Assembly (NCBI GenBank): GCA_903840265.1
Contig: CAIMFH010000040.1
Span: 1 to 51,262, forward strand
Length of the DNA: 51,262 nt
Origin: an uncultured Schlesneria sp.
GTDB lineage: Bacteria > Planctomycetota > Planctomycetia > Planctomycetales > Planctomycetaceae
Direction of reading: 5' to 3'
The notes beneath the pieces are model-generated. The model saw only the letters and a program-made list of their open reading frames with translations, had not been told where the DNA came from and made no database searches. The position numbers and the translations under genes were made by a program. Positions 7,205 through 17,755 of the stretch are shown here, piece by piece. Numbering within the stretch: position 1 is the first letter of the stretch; each line of letters begins with the position of its first letter.

Positions 7205-8965
7205 ATGTCACGTTGCCTGTCATCGATCCTCTTTCTGACTGTTGTTTTGGGGTTGATGTGCCAAGGCGACGCACGTGCCGCAGACACCGTAAGTGAGGGT
7301 TCTCTGGTTGACCGCTTGCCGACCGGTGCCGTCGCCACAGCGGAAGTTTCAGGATTGGCATCGATCATCGAGCGAATTGAAACATCGGAGACGTTGAAGG
7401 GATATCTCAATAGCCCCCTTTACCAGGAGGCGATCAAAACAGATCCGGCTCGTAAGGCGCTTGCCGGAAAAGCGATTTTGGAAGCCCAGTTGGGGATGGA
7501 TCTTTGGACGATCGCGAAGACTTACCTCGGCGACCGCCTTGTGTTGGGTGTGTATCCGCCCGTCGACGGTCATCAGCCAGAGGGCGTCTTGGTCATCCGC
7601 GTCAAAAATGCCGCAGACTTGTCGAAGCTGCTCGAAAAACTCACGCCACTCGCAGCGTTCGCGGGCGACGCTGTCTCCATCTCGGACCGCGCTGGTGGTG
7701 GGAAGGCTTTCAAGTCGAAAGACGGGAATCAGGTCGTCATCACAGATCGCTGGATTGTCGCCAGCAAGAGTTCTGAACTGTTATCACAGACCTTGACGAA
7801 CCTGACGACGTCTCGTGACAGCGGCCTGGGGTCCGAAGTCAGTTGGAAGTTAATGGCCCAGCAACTGGGAACACAACACACCGTTCAGATCTGCGTCAAT
7901 CTGACGAAAGTCAGTCAACTTCTGGGCAAACGAGTCGTTCCCGAGAAGTTGGATAACCCTGTCGTCTCCCTCCTCTACGGTGGATTGCTTGAGTATGCAG
8001 CCAAAAGCCCCTACTTGGGGATGACCGTGGACATTAGCGACTCTGGCTATTCAATCCAGTCTGCCGTTGCTGGCAAAGTGAGTGATCTAGACGATGCGCA
8101 CAGAGCGATGGTTCTAGATCCTGCACAGCCATTGTTGCCAATGACAATGGAAGTGCCGGAACGATTGGGCGTTTTTTCGTTCTCGCGAAATATTCTGAAA
8201 TGGTACAAAGCGCGAGAGCAATTGCTGGAACCAAAGCTGCAGCCTGAATTCGACAAGTTCGAAACGGGGCTCGCCACGTTTTTGCCGGGCAAAGACTTTG
8301 CTGAAGATGTGCTCCCCTTCCTGACAGGACGAGTCGCCTTTGTCTCGGCACCTCAGGATTACTCCTATCTCGATGGCAAACCTGGTGTCCAGCTTCCAGC
8401 GTTTGGACTGGTCATCGAGTTGGCCAAGCCGACAGAAGGAGCAGACATCTTGAACGTCGTCGCACAGACGATTCTGACCATCTCGAATTTGGAGGCCGCC
8501 AAGCAAAAGCGACAATTGTGGGTGCAGTCATCCGAAAGCTATCACGACGTGCAGGTCAATTTCGCGCGCTACCTCCAGCGTCCCAAAGGGGATCAGTTGG
8601 CGACCGCGTACAATTTCCAACCGGCATCGGCTCTGATCGATAATCGCTTCATCTTGTCGTCCAGCCTGGGGCTTTGTCGCCAATTGATCGACGCTCAGCA
8701 GAATAAGCGGCCTGTAGAATCAGCAACCGCTGGCAGCATTCCGAATATCGTCCAAGAACTGTCTCCCGTTGTGGCGGCGCGATTGCTCGAAGCAAATGCT
8801 GCCGTGATTCATGCCAAGAGCATTCAAAACGGGAAGACCGCCGAACAGTCCGCCCGAGAATTGGAGGCCGTCTGCACACTGCTTCGACGAATGACGGCCA
8901 TTCATTTCGACACAGTTCAATATGCAGATCATATGCGACTGGAACTGAGTGGTGGTTGGAAGTAA
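7205..8965 (+). CDS. Secreted DUF3352-like protein of unknown function
   Basis: A 586-residue protein with a signal peptide (MSRCLSSILFLTVVLGLMCQG, cleavage likely near ARA). The mature part begins with LVDRLPTGAVATAEVSGLASIIERI, followed by long alternating alpha/beta stretches with VVITDRWIVASKSSELLSQTL near residue 190 and DNRFILSSSLGLCRQLI near residue 485. These resemble the repeated units of DUF3352-like proteins, in which bacteria report per-residue-block values with no known catalytic motif. The frame is open to 7148, but ATG 7205 has GGAG 7 bases upstream and starts the signal peptide. It is the first gene of a tight unit with DUF1800 (65 bases downstream) and DUF1501. No catalytic residues can be assigned; the family call is moderate. 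Confidence 0.85.
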   Translation: MSRCLSSILFLTVVLGLMCQGDARAADTVSEGSLVDRLPTGAVATAEVSGLASIIERIETSETLKGYLNSPLYQEAIKTDPARKALAGKAILEAQLGMDLWTIAKTYLGDRLVLGVYPPVDGHQPEGVLVIRVKNAADLSKLLEKLTPLAAFAGDAVSISDRAGGGKAFKSKDGNQVVITDRWIVASKSSELLSQTLTNLTTSRDSGLGSEVSWKLMAQQLGTQHTVQICVNLTKVSQLLGKRVVPEKLDNPVVSLLYGGLLEYAAKSPYLGMTVDISDSGYSIQSAVAGKVSDLDDAHRAMVLDPAQPLLPMTMEVPERLGVFSFSRNILKWYKAREQLLEPKLQPEFDKFETGLATFLPGKDFAEDVLPFLTGRVAFVSAPQDYSYLDGKPGVQLPAFGLVIELAKPTEGADILNVVAQTILTISNLEAAKQKRQLWVQSSESYHDVQVNFARYLQRPKGDQLATAYNFQPASALIDNRFILSSSLGLCRQLIDAQQNKRPVESATAGSIPNIVQELSPVVAARLLEANAAVIHAKSIQNGKTAEQSARELEAVCTLLRRMTAIHFDTVQYADHMRLELSGGWK

Positions 8966-9030
8966 TCCGCTTTGATTGCCTTCCACGATTGATCGGTTGA
9001 GTTGCTCGCTGACAAGTAAAGGCTGCGGTC

Positions 9031-10374
9031 ATGCCGAATCTTGAACCACCCGCGGGATTGCTGGCTCCATTGGATTTCACGAGTGATCGCACCTGGACCG
9101 CTCGCGAAGCTGCTCATTTGCTGGGCCGATCGCAGTTTGGGTATACCTCCGCCGAGTTGGACTTGGCAATTCAAAGTGGTCCAGCCGAGACGATCGAGCG
9201 ACTACTGAACACTCAACCCGAGCCTATTGAATTTCAACAGGCTGAATTGGCATTGCGCAAGACGGCGTTGGCGACGGGTGAAATCACCGATCTGAAGATC
9301 TGGTGGCTGTATCGGATGTGGGCGACTGCAAATCCACTGGCCGAGAAGATGTCGCTCCTCTGGCACAACCACTTCGCCACCTCATTCGACAAAGTGCGGT
9401 CCGTCGCCCAGATGCTGAATCAGAATGCACTGATTCGCAAACATGCCCTTGGTCACTTCCAGCAGTTGCTGCACGGAATGTCTCGCGATACTGCGATGCT
9501 GGTCTGGCTCGATGGCAACGCCAATCGAAAGCGACACCCCAACGAAAACTTCGCCCGCGAGATTATGGAACTATTCGCCCTGGGGGTCGGGAACTACACG
9601 GAAAAGGACATTCAAGAGGCCGCCCGAGCATTCAGCGGTTGGCATGTGCGAGAGGGGGTCTTTTGGTTCAACCAGTCGCAGCATGACGAGACAGAAAAGA
9701 CCGTGTTCGGAAAAGTTGGCAATTTCGATGGCGCTGCGATCGTTGATCTTTGTCTTTCCCAGCCAGCTTGTCCAAGATTCCTGGCGATGAAACTACTAAA
9801 GACGTTTGTTTGCTCAGAACCAAAACAGGAATTGATCGAGGCTGTCGCAACGCGAATCCGGCTCCATGACTTTGTCATGCTGCCAGTACTTCGTGAGTTG
9901 TTTTCATCGCAAGTTTTCTACGACGGTGCAAATCGTCGGTCGCTGATCAAGTCTCCCTTGGATCTGGTCGTCGGTTCGCTACGCGCGCTGGCAGCCACCG
10001 TCAAATGGCCCTCGATTACAAAGTTGCTTGCCAACCTAGGTCAGGACGTTTTTGAGCCTCCTTCGGTTAAGGGATGGGAAGGAGGGCGACTTTGGATCAA
10101 TTCTTCATCCATTTTGCTCCGCACGAACTTTGCAACGGAACTCGCTTCCACCGAACAGCTCGCGAGCTTGCGGGGTTCGGTGACCGACGTAGCAAGTGAA
10201 ACGAGTGATTCCATTGTCGCAGGTCTTGGACGCCTGTTAATGGGCGACTTGGTCGAAGGTGAATTACATGCGAGCCTGGTGGCTCTTCATCAATTGGCGG
10301 AAGGGAATTCCCTACAGAAATTGAGAGCCACGATCCAACTCATCCTGTCATTGCCGGAATACCAACTCTACTAA
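9031..10374 (+). CDS. DUF1800 domain protein
   Basis: A 447-residue protein matching DUF1800 along its length. Visible signatures are WTAREAAHLLGRSQFG at the N-terminus, EKMSLLWHNHFATS near residue 105, then the highly conserved MLVWLDGNANRKRHPNENFAREIMELFALGVGNYT compressed into the block around residues 152-190, followed by RAFSGW. The C-terminus has the usual EPPSVKGWEGG and a short helical tail. Function is undetermined for the family, but DUF1800 and DUF1501 genes are almost always adjacent in planctomycetes and are thought to work together at the envelope. AAAGG lies 8 bases before the ATG. No signal peptide is obvious. It is 42 bases from the DUF1501 gene. Confidence 0.93.
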   Translation: MPNLEPPAGLLAPLDFTSDRTWTAREAAHLLGRSQFGYTSAELDLAIQSGPAETIERLLNTQPEPIEFQQAELALRKTALATGEITDLKIWWLYRMWATANPLAEKMSLLWHNHFATSFDKVRSVAQMLNQNALIRKHALGHFQQLLHGMSRDTAMLVWLDGNANRKRHPNENFAREIMELFALGVGNYTEKDIQEAARAFSGWHVREGVFWFNQSQHDETEKTVFGKVGNFDGAAIVDLCLSQPACPRFLAMKLLKTFVCSEPKQELIEAVATRIRLHDFVMLPVLRELFSSQVFYDGANRRSLIKSPLDLVVGSLRALAATVKWPSITKLLANLGQDVFEPPSVKGWEGGRLWINSSSILLRTNFATELASTEQLASLRGSVTDVASETSDSIVAGLGRLLMGDLVEGELHASLVALHQLAEGNSLQKLRATIQLILSLPEYQLY

Positions 10375-10416
10375 TCACGAATTCGCGATTTGCAATAACT
10401 CTGTCTGGATGCAGCG

Positions 10417-11649
10417 ATGCCCTCTTCCACCCGCCGTGAATTCCTGCAACTCCTCGGATCAGCCGGATTGATCTCGTTGGGGGCGATACCACCTCGATTT
10501 CTCGTAACAGCCGCCGAGGCCGCTGGAGTTGCAGCGCGTGACAAGCGGGTACTCGTCCTGATCCAGCTAGCGGGCGGCAATGACGGACTGAATACGCTGA
10601 TCCCGCACGGCGATCCTGCCTATGAGAAAGCTCGGCCAGGGATTGGAATTCCTAAACCGCAAGTTCTGCGACTCAATGACCAAGTCGGGCTGCACCCGAA
10701 CTTGACTGGTCTGCGAGAACTCTACGAAGAGGGGAAGCTGGCGATTCTTCAGGGGGTTGGCTACCCGAATCCTGACCGATCTCACTTTCGTTCGATGGAC
10801 ATCTGGCAATCCGCGCAGCCTCTTAACGACAACCCACGCGATGGCTGGCTGGGTCGGGCCTCGGAGTGGCAATTTGACCGACAACCCGCATTAGCCGAGG
10901 CGCTGTCGTTGGGATCAGACAAGCTGCCACTGGCGTTTGTCAGCACTCGCGTCAACGTGCCATCGCTGCATCGCCTGGAGGACTTCCAGCTCGTTGATGG
11001 TCAGGGGCCAACTGCAAATCGCGATCGAATTCGGACGACGATTAAAAAGCTTGTCGCTGATCCGGCTTCCGGAGAACTCGATTTCTTGCGGCGCGCGACG
11101 ACAACGGCATTGACCAGTGCCGAGCGACTGAAGAGCCTGTCGGCGACTTATCGCACGACGGTCAATTATCCGAGCACCGGGCTGGCGAGCCGATTGAAGT
11201 TGGTCGCTCAAATGCTCACCGCAGATCTGCCAGCCCGGATGTTTGTTGTCTCACTCGACGGATTCGATACGCACTCACAACAGCAACCTGGTCATGCAGC
11301 TCTGATGGCGGAACTGTCCGGAGCAATTCGCGCGTTCGAGCAAGATCTGGCCGAGCACAAGTTATCAGATCGAGTCGTGTTAGCCACTTACTCTGAATTC
11401 GGCCGGCGCGTCGCCGAGAACGGAAGCCTGGGAACTGATCACGGTGCCGCTTCGATGCTGTTCGCGCTCACTCCCACGGGAAAGGGAGGACTCCACGGCA
11501 CCTATCCAAGCCTGACGGATCTCACCGATGGGGACCTGAAATTCAATATCGATTTCCGTTCTGTTTATGCAACGATCCTCGACAAGTGGCTCGAAATTCC
11601 GTCGGCGGAAGTGATCGGAGAAGCCTTTCAACCGACGGGTTTCATTTGA
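10417..11649 (+). CDS. DUF1501 domain protein with Tat signal
   Basis: A 410-residue protein. The N-terminus STRREFLQLLGSAGLISLG is a twin-arginine signal (RRxFL), so the protein is exported folded. The body has the DUF1501 hallmarks VLIQLAGGNDGLNTLIP near residue 47, YPNPDRSHFRSMDIWQ near residue 115, VVSLDGFDTHSQQQPGHAAL near residue 275 and YSEFGRRVAENGSLGTDHGAAS near residue 325. DUF1501 is related to the alkaline phosphatase/sulfatase fold. The conserved Asp/His residues would be metal ligands, but no substrate is established. It closes the three-gene operon starting at 7205 and is convergent with the S1/P1 nuclease gene, with only 14 bases between them. Confidence 0.94.
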   Translation: MPSSTRREFLQLLGSAGLISLGAIPPRFLVTAAEAAGVAARDKRVLVLIQLAGGNDGLNTLIPHGDPAYEKARPGIGIPKPQVLRLNDQVGLHPNLTGLRELYEEGKLAILQGVGYPNPDRSHFRSMDIWQSAQPLNDNPRDGWLGRASEWQFDRQPALAEALSLGSDKLPLAFVSTRVNVPSLHRLEDFQLVDGQGPTANRDRIRTTIKKLVADPASGELDFLRRATTTALTSAERLKSLSATYRTTVNYPSTGLASRLKLVAQMLTADLPARMFVVSLDGFDTHSQQQPGHAALMAELSGAIRAFEQDLAEHKLSDRVVLATYSEFGRRVAENGSLGTDHGAASMLFALTPTGKGGLHGTYPSLTDLTDGDLKFNIDFRSVYATILDKWLEIPSAEVIGEAFQPTGFI

Positions 11650-11663
11650 GCAACGTTCGCGCG

Positions 11664-12617
11664 TTACAAGTCTTCACCCAAGATGGCGGCTAGTCGACAC
11701 GCAGAAAACGCGGCGCGTTTCCTAGCGATTTTTCCGGCCGCTTGAAGATAGTTTTCGGACAGATCGATTTCTTCGACGGCGGAGACTTTCCCTCTAGCGA
11801 CGGCCTCAATGGGAGTCAAAATCTCTTTCGTATAGACGTGACTGCGGCCTACTTCCGCGCTCTCGCTCAACCAGCGAAGCGGATCAAGCCCACCACTTGA
11901 TCTGGCGGCCATCTGTGCCTCTTTCCAGATCGCACGATCAGCGACAATGGACCGTTCTCTTCGTTGAACGTCGCCCGCATCGAATAGCGGTCCCAGCAAC
12001 CCATCCCAGAGCGCATGCAGGTTTTTGGACTGTTTTGTTGGAATGGAGTTCGCGCCACGATCACCTTCCGGGAAAACCTTTGCGTAGTAGAGGCTGCCTG
12101 CGTGACAAGGTTGATGTGAATCACCGACGAGATGAATCAACCAGCAAATTGCCAAGGCGCGTTCGGAGTTTGGACGGGTCTTGTCTTTCAGAACAGATCG
12201 ACACAACTGCATCGCCTGAGCGATATGAAGATTGCCTGTCTCCATCGTCGCGTCAGCAGGAAGTGGTCCTGGTGTTGCGGGTACATTCACCGGCTCGCCG
12301 ACCACCAATGCCGCGCCAAGTTGATAGTGCCAACTGGGCCGGGTAAACGTCGGTTGAGATCTGGCGACATCGGGCCAGTATCCCGCTCGACCAACCAGCC
12401 AGCGCTGAATCTCTGCTGGCTCATGAATTTTCTCAGGCACATTGAAATCTTCCGCAAATCGCGGATGCGACTTCAATATCGTTGATAGCTCAAATTGTTG
12501 ATCTGGTGACAGTGTCTCGAACGCCATCACAGCAATTAGATGATGTCCCCCTTCGGACCAGGCGAAACAGCTCTGGACGGAGAGGACGATCGTCAGAAAC
12601 GCAATCTTCGCTTGCAT
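11664..12617 (-). CDS. S1/P1-type zinc-dependent nuclease, secreted
   Basis: A 317-residue exported nuclease. A signal peptide (MQAKIAFLTIVLSVQSCF) is followed by AWSEGGHHLIAVMA. In this family the amino group of the first mature Trp is a zinc ligand, so cleavage before that Trp is expected. HLVGDSHQPCH supplies the central metal-binding His/Asp cluster, and LHALWDGLLG supplies the later His and Asp ligands. Length and residue order fit S1/P1 nucleases, which degrade single-stranded DNA and RNA with three zinc ions. AGGAA precedes the ATG by 6 bases. It is the distal gene of a minus-strand group with a TPR lipoprotein 36 bases upstream. A scavenging role outside the cytoplasm is inferred. Confidence 0.93.
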   Translation of the reverse strand: MQAKIAFLTIVLSVQSCFAWSEGGHHLIAVMAFETLSPDQQFELSTILKSHPRFAEDFNVPEKIHEPAEIQRWLVGRAGYWPDVARSQPTFTRPSWHYQLGAALVVGEPVNVPATPGPLPADATMETGNLHIAQAMQLCRSVLKDKTRPNSERALAICWLIHLVGDSHQPCHAGSLYYAKVFPEGDRGANSIPTKQSKNLHALWDGLLGPLFDAGDVQRRERSIVADRAIWKEAQMAARSSGGLDPLRWLSESAEVGRSHVYTKEILTPIEAVARGKVSAVEEIDLSENYLQAAGKIARKRAAFSACRLAAILGEDL

Positions 12618-12653
12618 TGAAATTCCTATGTGCTATGCCAGACAAATCTGGTC

Positions 12654-13076
12654 TCACAATGTTTCGGGTAATTTGATGGCCGGATTCAACTTTTGCGCCT
12701 TCGAATACAAGCGTCGTCCTTCTTCGAGATCTCCTTGCAATATTGCGACGTCGCCTCTGGTCGCCAGCACATCTTCTCGGGGGGCAGGTCCTTTGCTGAC
12801 TTCATCCAGGTCGCGCAGAGCCTCCGTTGGTCGGCCGAGTTGAATGTTGGATTTAGCACGCATCATCAGGGCCTCTGCGGCCAAGTCAGCATTCAACCCT
12901 TGCTGCTGTAAAGCTACATCCAAATGACGCGTAGCCCCATCATAGTCCTTTTTTTCGAAGGCTTCACGACCAAGCTGAAACTCTTGTTCGCTTGATCGAG
13001 TTTTGGCCGCAATCTGATCCCGGGCGCAGCCAACGGAACAAATGATCAGAAGTAGCAGAAAACAGTTCCGCAACAT
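12654..13076 (-). CDS. Small TPR-repeat lipoprotein
   Basis: A 140-residue protein beginning MLRNCFLLLLIICSVGC; the SVGC lipobox marks lipid attachment at Cys17. Residues 30-130 form about three TPR-like helix pairs (FQLGREAFEKKDYDGATRHLDVA, LMMRAKSNIQLGRPTEALRDLDEV, TRGDVAILQGDLEEGRRLYSKA). GAGG lies 9 bases upstream of the ATG. TPR lipoproteins usually act as scaffolds in the periplasm; the partner is unknown. It lies between the DUF1559 gene (35 bases upstream) and the S1/P1 nuclease gene (36 bases downstream), both on the same strand, so all three may share a transcript. Confidence 0.9.
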   Translation of the reverse strand: MLRNCFLLLLIICSVGCARDQIAAKTRSSEQEFQLGREAFEKKDYDGATRHLDVALQQQGLNADLAAEALMMRAKSNIQLGRPTEALRDLDEVSKGPAPREDVLATRGDVAILQGDLEEGRRLYSKAQKLNPAIKLPETL

Positions 13077-13111
13077 TGATTAGATCCTCGTCAAAGGCCA
13101 GAGCATGGATT

Positions 13112-14308
13112 TCAAAATTCGCCGACTACCTCACCAACGTCTCGAGTCCCAAGAGCTCGCCAAACGAGTAGATCAACGTTTTCACTGGCAAATCGCACGC
13201 TGCCATCCGCCATCATGCAATGCACTCCGCCCGTGTGACGACTGCGAGCAGAGATAATGGCGGCTTCACCAGGTGTATCGGAAATGGCACTGAGAATTCC
13301 GCAGTCTGACCCCTTCCAGTTAGGCTGCGCCATGTGGTTGTACATCGATCCCGAGTACGCGGCCCAAGGCCAGCCGTTCGAGAAATCGGTCCCCGGCAAC
13401 CAGCGACCAAACGACGAGAAGTTGAATGTCGAGACCAACGGGGGTGCGCTTCCACAGTCTCGATACATGGCGTCCGGATCTGCCATGGTTGTCGCGTTTC
13501 GATTTGGATCGGTAATCACGTCTTCCGGCTTCGGAAGGGCCGTTGCCACATTTCCCCCGCTGCCTCGAGTTCGTTCGGCGAACATCACGGTATTTGACAT
13601 GCCGTCCATGAACGAGGCCGTATCCAAGCTCCGACCGATCGTGAACGCTCCATTGCCGCTACAGGACAACAGCCCCTGGCTCGCCGAGGTAAAGGTTGCA
13701 GTGAGATTGTTTTGCGCTCCCGATCGCTCTGCACCTTCGTACGGTGTTGAACCACCAAAGTTGTAAACGTAGTTGTTTTCGGTGGTGAGACTGCCAATGT
13801 TGACGTCAGAGGGGCAAACAAACATTCCGCCGGTATTCACAAATGCCTGGTAATTGGGATTGATCGGAGTGACACCTCCGCCAGTCGTCATTTGTTGCGC
13901 CCAGCGACCGTTAAAATTGATCAAGTTGTAGACATTCCCCTGATCCAAAAAAGGCAGAATCATCACGTGTACTGACCGGTTGGATGCATTGGCAGTCGAA
14001 TTCGCCGCCGTGTAACTTGTGTAAGAAGCAATCGGGACTCCCGTTGCTGCGGTCACCATATCGGGCGCCTGTCGGCCAGGCGGAAACTTGCTGTGGGACG
14101 ACGCGTAATTGTGTAGGGCCAGCCCGATCTGCTTGAGATTGTTTCGACATTGTGTTCGTCGCGCTGCCTCGCGCGCCTGCTGTACAGCGGGTAGAAGCAG
14201 GGCGATTAAGACCGCGATGATCGCTATGACCACCAGCAATTCGATCAGCGTAAACGCCAACCGACGAGAACGACGCGGCGAAGATGGTCTCGTGGACATT
14301 TGGGCCAT
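13112..14308 (-). CDS. DUF1559 prepilin-like protein with H-X9-DG C-terminus
   Basis: A 398-residue protein with a type IV prepilin-like leader: basic N-terminus RRSRR, then the [20 protein letters not shown] helix after a Gly-less cleavage region, and [27 protein letters not shown]. This is the standard start of the planctomycete DUF1559 family. The C-terminus has [16 protein letters not shown], the H-X9-DG motif that closes the family. ATG 14308 is chosen because GGAGG lies 8 bases upstream; an upstream extension to 14374 is rejected. Planctomycete genomes carry many copies, thought to be pseudopilin-like or surface proteins. The specific role is unknown. Confidence 0.95.
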   Translation of the reverse strand: MAQMSTRPSSPRRSRRLAFTLIELLVVIAIIAVLIALLLPAVQQAREAARRTQCRNNLKQIGLALHNYASSHSKFPPGRQAPDMVTAATGVPIASYTSYTAANSTANASNRSVHVMILPFLDQGNVYNLINFNGRWAQQMTTGGGVTPINPNYQAFVNTGGMFVCPSDVNIGSLTTENNYVYNFGGSTPYEGAERSGAQNNLTATFTSASQGLLSCSGNGAFTIGRSLDTASFMDGMSNTVMFAERTRGSGGNVATALPKPEDVITDPNRNATTMADPDAMYRDCGSAPPLVSTFNFSSFGRWLPGTDFSNGWPWAAYSGSMYNHMAQPNWKGSDCGILSAISDTPGEAAIISARSRHTGGVHCMMADGSVRFASENVDLLVWRALGTRDVGEVVGEF

Positions 14309-14834
14309 AACACGTTCCTCCGGAAATAAGCAACAAATTGAACGCACCCGCAACTCCAGACGAACTGCGACCAAGTCGCGGACACTTGCAGATAGACTAC
14401 GCGCCGTCGTGAGCAGCCGGTGAAGAGATTGCTAATTCTTCAGGTCCCGCTAAGGATGCCGATTTGTGAAGAATCGAAGATTGTTTTCGCTCACTGGCGG
14501 GGCATAACAAATACTTTCAGCGGCATTCCAAACGCGACCCGTGGATATGCCATGGCCAGTTCGTCGACTCGCCAATGCACTCTGACTCAACCGGGTTTGT
14601 GAAGGTTCATGTTCGTTCGCGCCACTTTTTCGTTCTATCGACGAGGCAATACGAAAGAGCCGCGAGCAGTTCATCGTTCGAAGTGACGGATGAAGACTCT
14701 CAATCATTGAGAATGCTCGCGATTGCCGGTGAGCGAACGGTGAATTGTTGAGCTCGCAATGGCAGTCTTGCGGAAGAATTTGTGCTATCGTCCTTTCATA
14801 ATTGATCTGATTCTCGCCCTACGCTGAGTTCCTC
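14309..14834. promoter_or_regulatory. Divergent intergenic region
   Basis: About 525 bases between the divergent DUF1559 gene and the DUF6941-like gene. No convincing gene is seen: the open frames there are short, lack ribosome binding sites and have no recognisable motifs. It must hold the promoters of both neighbours. No clear operator, riboswitch or repeat was recognised. Confidence 0.5.
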
Positions 14835-15350
14835 ATGGCTGCGCCTGTTCTTCAAGCTCTACTAGTTGCCGATCAGATCTATCAGGATCAAGCGACAGGA
14901 AAGTTCGTGATCTGCGGTATTTTCGGCACGATCTTCTACATTCCGCATGAGAATCAATCCTCAGAGTCAGCACCCCAAGATGGTGCGGGGAATGGTGACA
15001 AAGGAGGGGGGCAAGGAGCATCAGGCCAAGCTGGGCAGCAACCCGCTCAACAGCAGGTGCCTTTGAACCAATTTCTCCGTGCTGGTTCGCCATCAGCATA
15101 CGTCAGCTTGACCGAGATCAACGGGCAGCGATCATTTGAGTTGCGTTATGTTGATCTGAACCAGAACAACGTCTTATTTACGTTTGAGTTCAAGGTCGAC
15201 TGCCGCAATCCACTGGAGACGGTCCAATTGACGCTGCCCCTGCCAGTACTGCCCGTACCACACGAAGGGGTGTTTGCTTTAGAGCTCTTATGCGAAGGTG
15301 AACTGTTGGGATCTCACCGCATTTTGACGAAGCGACAGCCAAGATCGTGA
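14835..15350 (+). CDS. DUF6941-like protein with Gly/Gln-rich insert
   Basis: A 171-residue cytoplasmic protein without signal peptide. The start PVLQALLVADQIYQDQATGKFVICGIFGTIF and the later LTEINGQRSFELRYVDL and LPVPHEGVFALELLCEGELLG follow the beta-sandwich pattern of the DUF6941-type family (LLVAD...GK..I.G.F, then Y..L, then P..G.Y...L...G..L). Between the first strands and the rest, residues about 45-82 are a low-complexity Gly/Gln/Ala segment. Function is unknown. The ATG has no strong ribosome binding site. It is convergent with the zinc-ribbon protein gene. Confidence 0.8.
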   Translation: MAAPVLQALLVADQIYQDQATGKFVICGIFGTIFYIPHENQSSESAPQDGAGNGDKGGGQGASGQAGQQPAQQQVPLNQFLRAGSPSAYVSLTEINGQRSFELRYVDLNQNNVLFTFEFKVDCRNPLETVQLTLPLPVLPVPHEGVFALELLCEGELLGSHRILTKRQPRS

Positions 15351-15380
15351 TGATAATTGTCACGGGAAATCAAGCAGGGA

Positions 15381-16205
15381 TCAGTCGCTGTCTGACTGAC
15401 CCGAGCCCAGTTTGAAGGCCGTCGCGATCGCGAGCACGAAGAATATAATGTCCATGACCCCAAAACTGCTCATGAAGGCGATCCGAACAAGCGGCCACTG
15501 CGCTTCAGCAGCGATCGCCGCAGGTATTTGTCCGTCCTTGATCAGCCATTGGACAATGAAATAACCTGCCAGCAATTTTCCAGCCAAGATCGAGACGACC
15601 GCCCCTCCGGCGGCAATGAATCCCGCGATCCCTTCGTCCATGTCTCCGGCACCCATCCTCACACAGAAGCCGACCAGGCCACCGACACCCCAAGCCACGT
15701 AGCCGACTTCAGCGTGGGCGAAGTATGCGATCGCTCCCCATATAACGGCCCCAATACTGCCGCCGATGCCCGCAGATAGAAATGCCGAGATCGGTCCTCC
15801 AAGAACAAATCCGCCCCCGGATGACGAGGAGTGTTTTTTCGTCTTCGCTGGCGTTGTAGCAGGCTTACGCTGAACGTCCCTGGTGCTTGTTTCTCGCTTA
15901 CCTCGGGAAGGAAGTTCGGGCAGTTCTTCGACAGCATCATCCTTGGACCGGACCGAATTCAACCCTGCGAACTCATCGTCGTCGGCCGCAGCGGGCTTGG
16001 TTGGCTTCGATTTCGCGGGCACTGACGGTGGGGCCTGCCGAGGAGCCGGCGCGGCATAGACGTTATCGTCATCTTCAACGCCGCCGCCAGAAGGGTCTTC
16101 AATCGTGAAACTCGAATCACAGACCTTGCAACGACCTTTTTTGCCAATCAAGGTCGGCTTCAACTTGTAAGATTTGCCACAGTCTGGACAGGACACCGTA
16201 ATCAT
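15381..16205 (-). CDS. Zinc-ribbon membrane protein of unknown function
   Basis: A 274-residue protein. The N-terminal MITVSCPDCGKSY and GRCKVCDSSFTI make a C-x2-C ... C-x2-C zinc ribbon of the MJ0042 type. A disordered Pro/Lys/Ser-rich linker (residues about 40-135) follows, then at least three hydrophobic membrane segments in the C-terminal half (GPISAFLSAGIGGSIGAVIW, AGFIAAGGAVVSILAG, and a final VMDIIFFVLAIATAF). ATG 16205 is preferred over the upstream in-frame start at 16232 because it begins the zinc ribbon and has a GGTGGGTGA sequence before it. Ribbon-linker-membrane proteins like this are common in planctomycetes and have no known role. Confidence 0.85.
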   Translation of the reverse strand: MITVSCPDCGKSYKLKPTLIGKKGRCKVCDSSFTIEDPSGGGVEDDDNVYAAPAPRQAPPSVPAKSKPTKPAAADDDEFAGLNSVRSKDDAVEELPELPSRGKRETSTRDVQRKPATTPAKTKKHSSSSGGGFVLGGPISAFLSAGIGGSIGAVIWGAIAYFAHAEVGYVAWGVGGLVGFCVRMGAGDMDEGIAGFIAAGGAVVSILAGKLLAGYFIVQWLIKDGQIPAAIAAEAQWPLVRIAFMSSFGVMDIIFFVLAIATAFKLGSGQSDSD

Positions 16206-16316
16206 AGTCACCCACCGGAAAAACAGGCCCATGGAATTCCGAGAGACACTTTACGCATGACGAATTGCCGATACTAACAATCAGTAGTGACTTATAACAG
16301 GTTAATCGAACATTAC

Positions 16317-16352
16317 GAAAAATCCCCGCTCCGAAAGACTTCGAAGCGGGGA
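16317..16352 (-). terminator. Intrinsic terminator of ahcY
   Basis: A long stem (16323-16330 TCCCCGCT with 16345-16352 AGCGGGGA, continued inside by CGAA/TTCG around an AGAC loop) lies 33 bases past the ahcY stop codon. Read on the minus strand, the stem is followed by UUUUU (16318-16322), the expected tail for a rho-independent terminator. Confidence 0.85.
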
Positions 16353-16384
16353 CAAGATCAAGTTCACTACTTGAACAATCGCAA

Positions 16385-17755
<1,371 letters not shown>

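Noticed and set aside
14450-14707. 85-residue frame in the DUF1559 to DUF6941-like gap
   Set aside because: No ribosome binding site, no recognisable motif and mixed composition; not supported as a gene.
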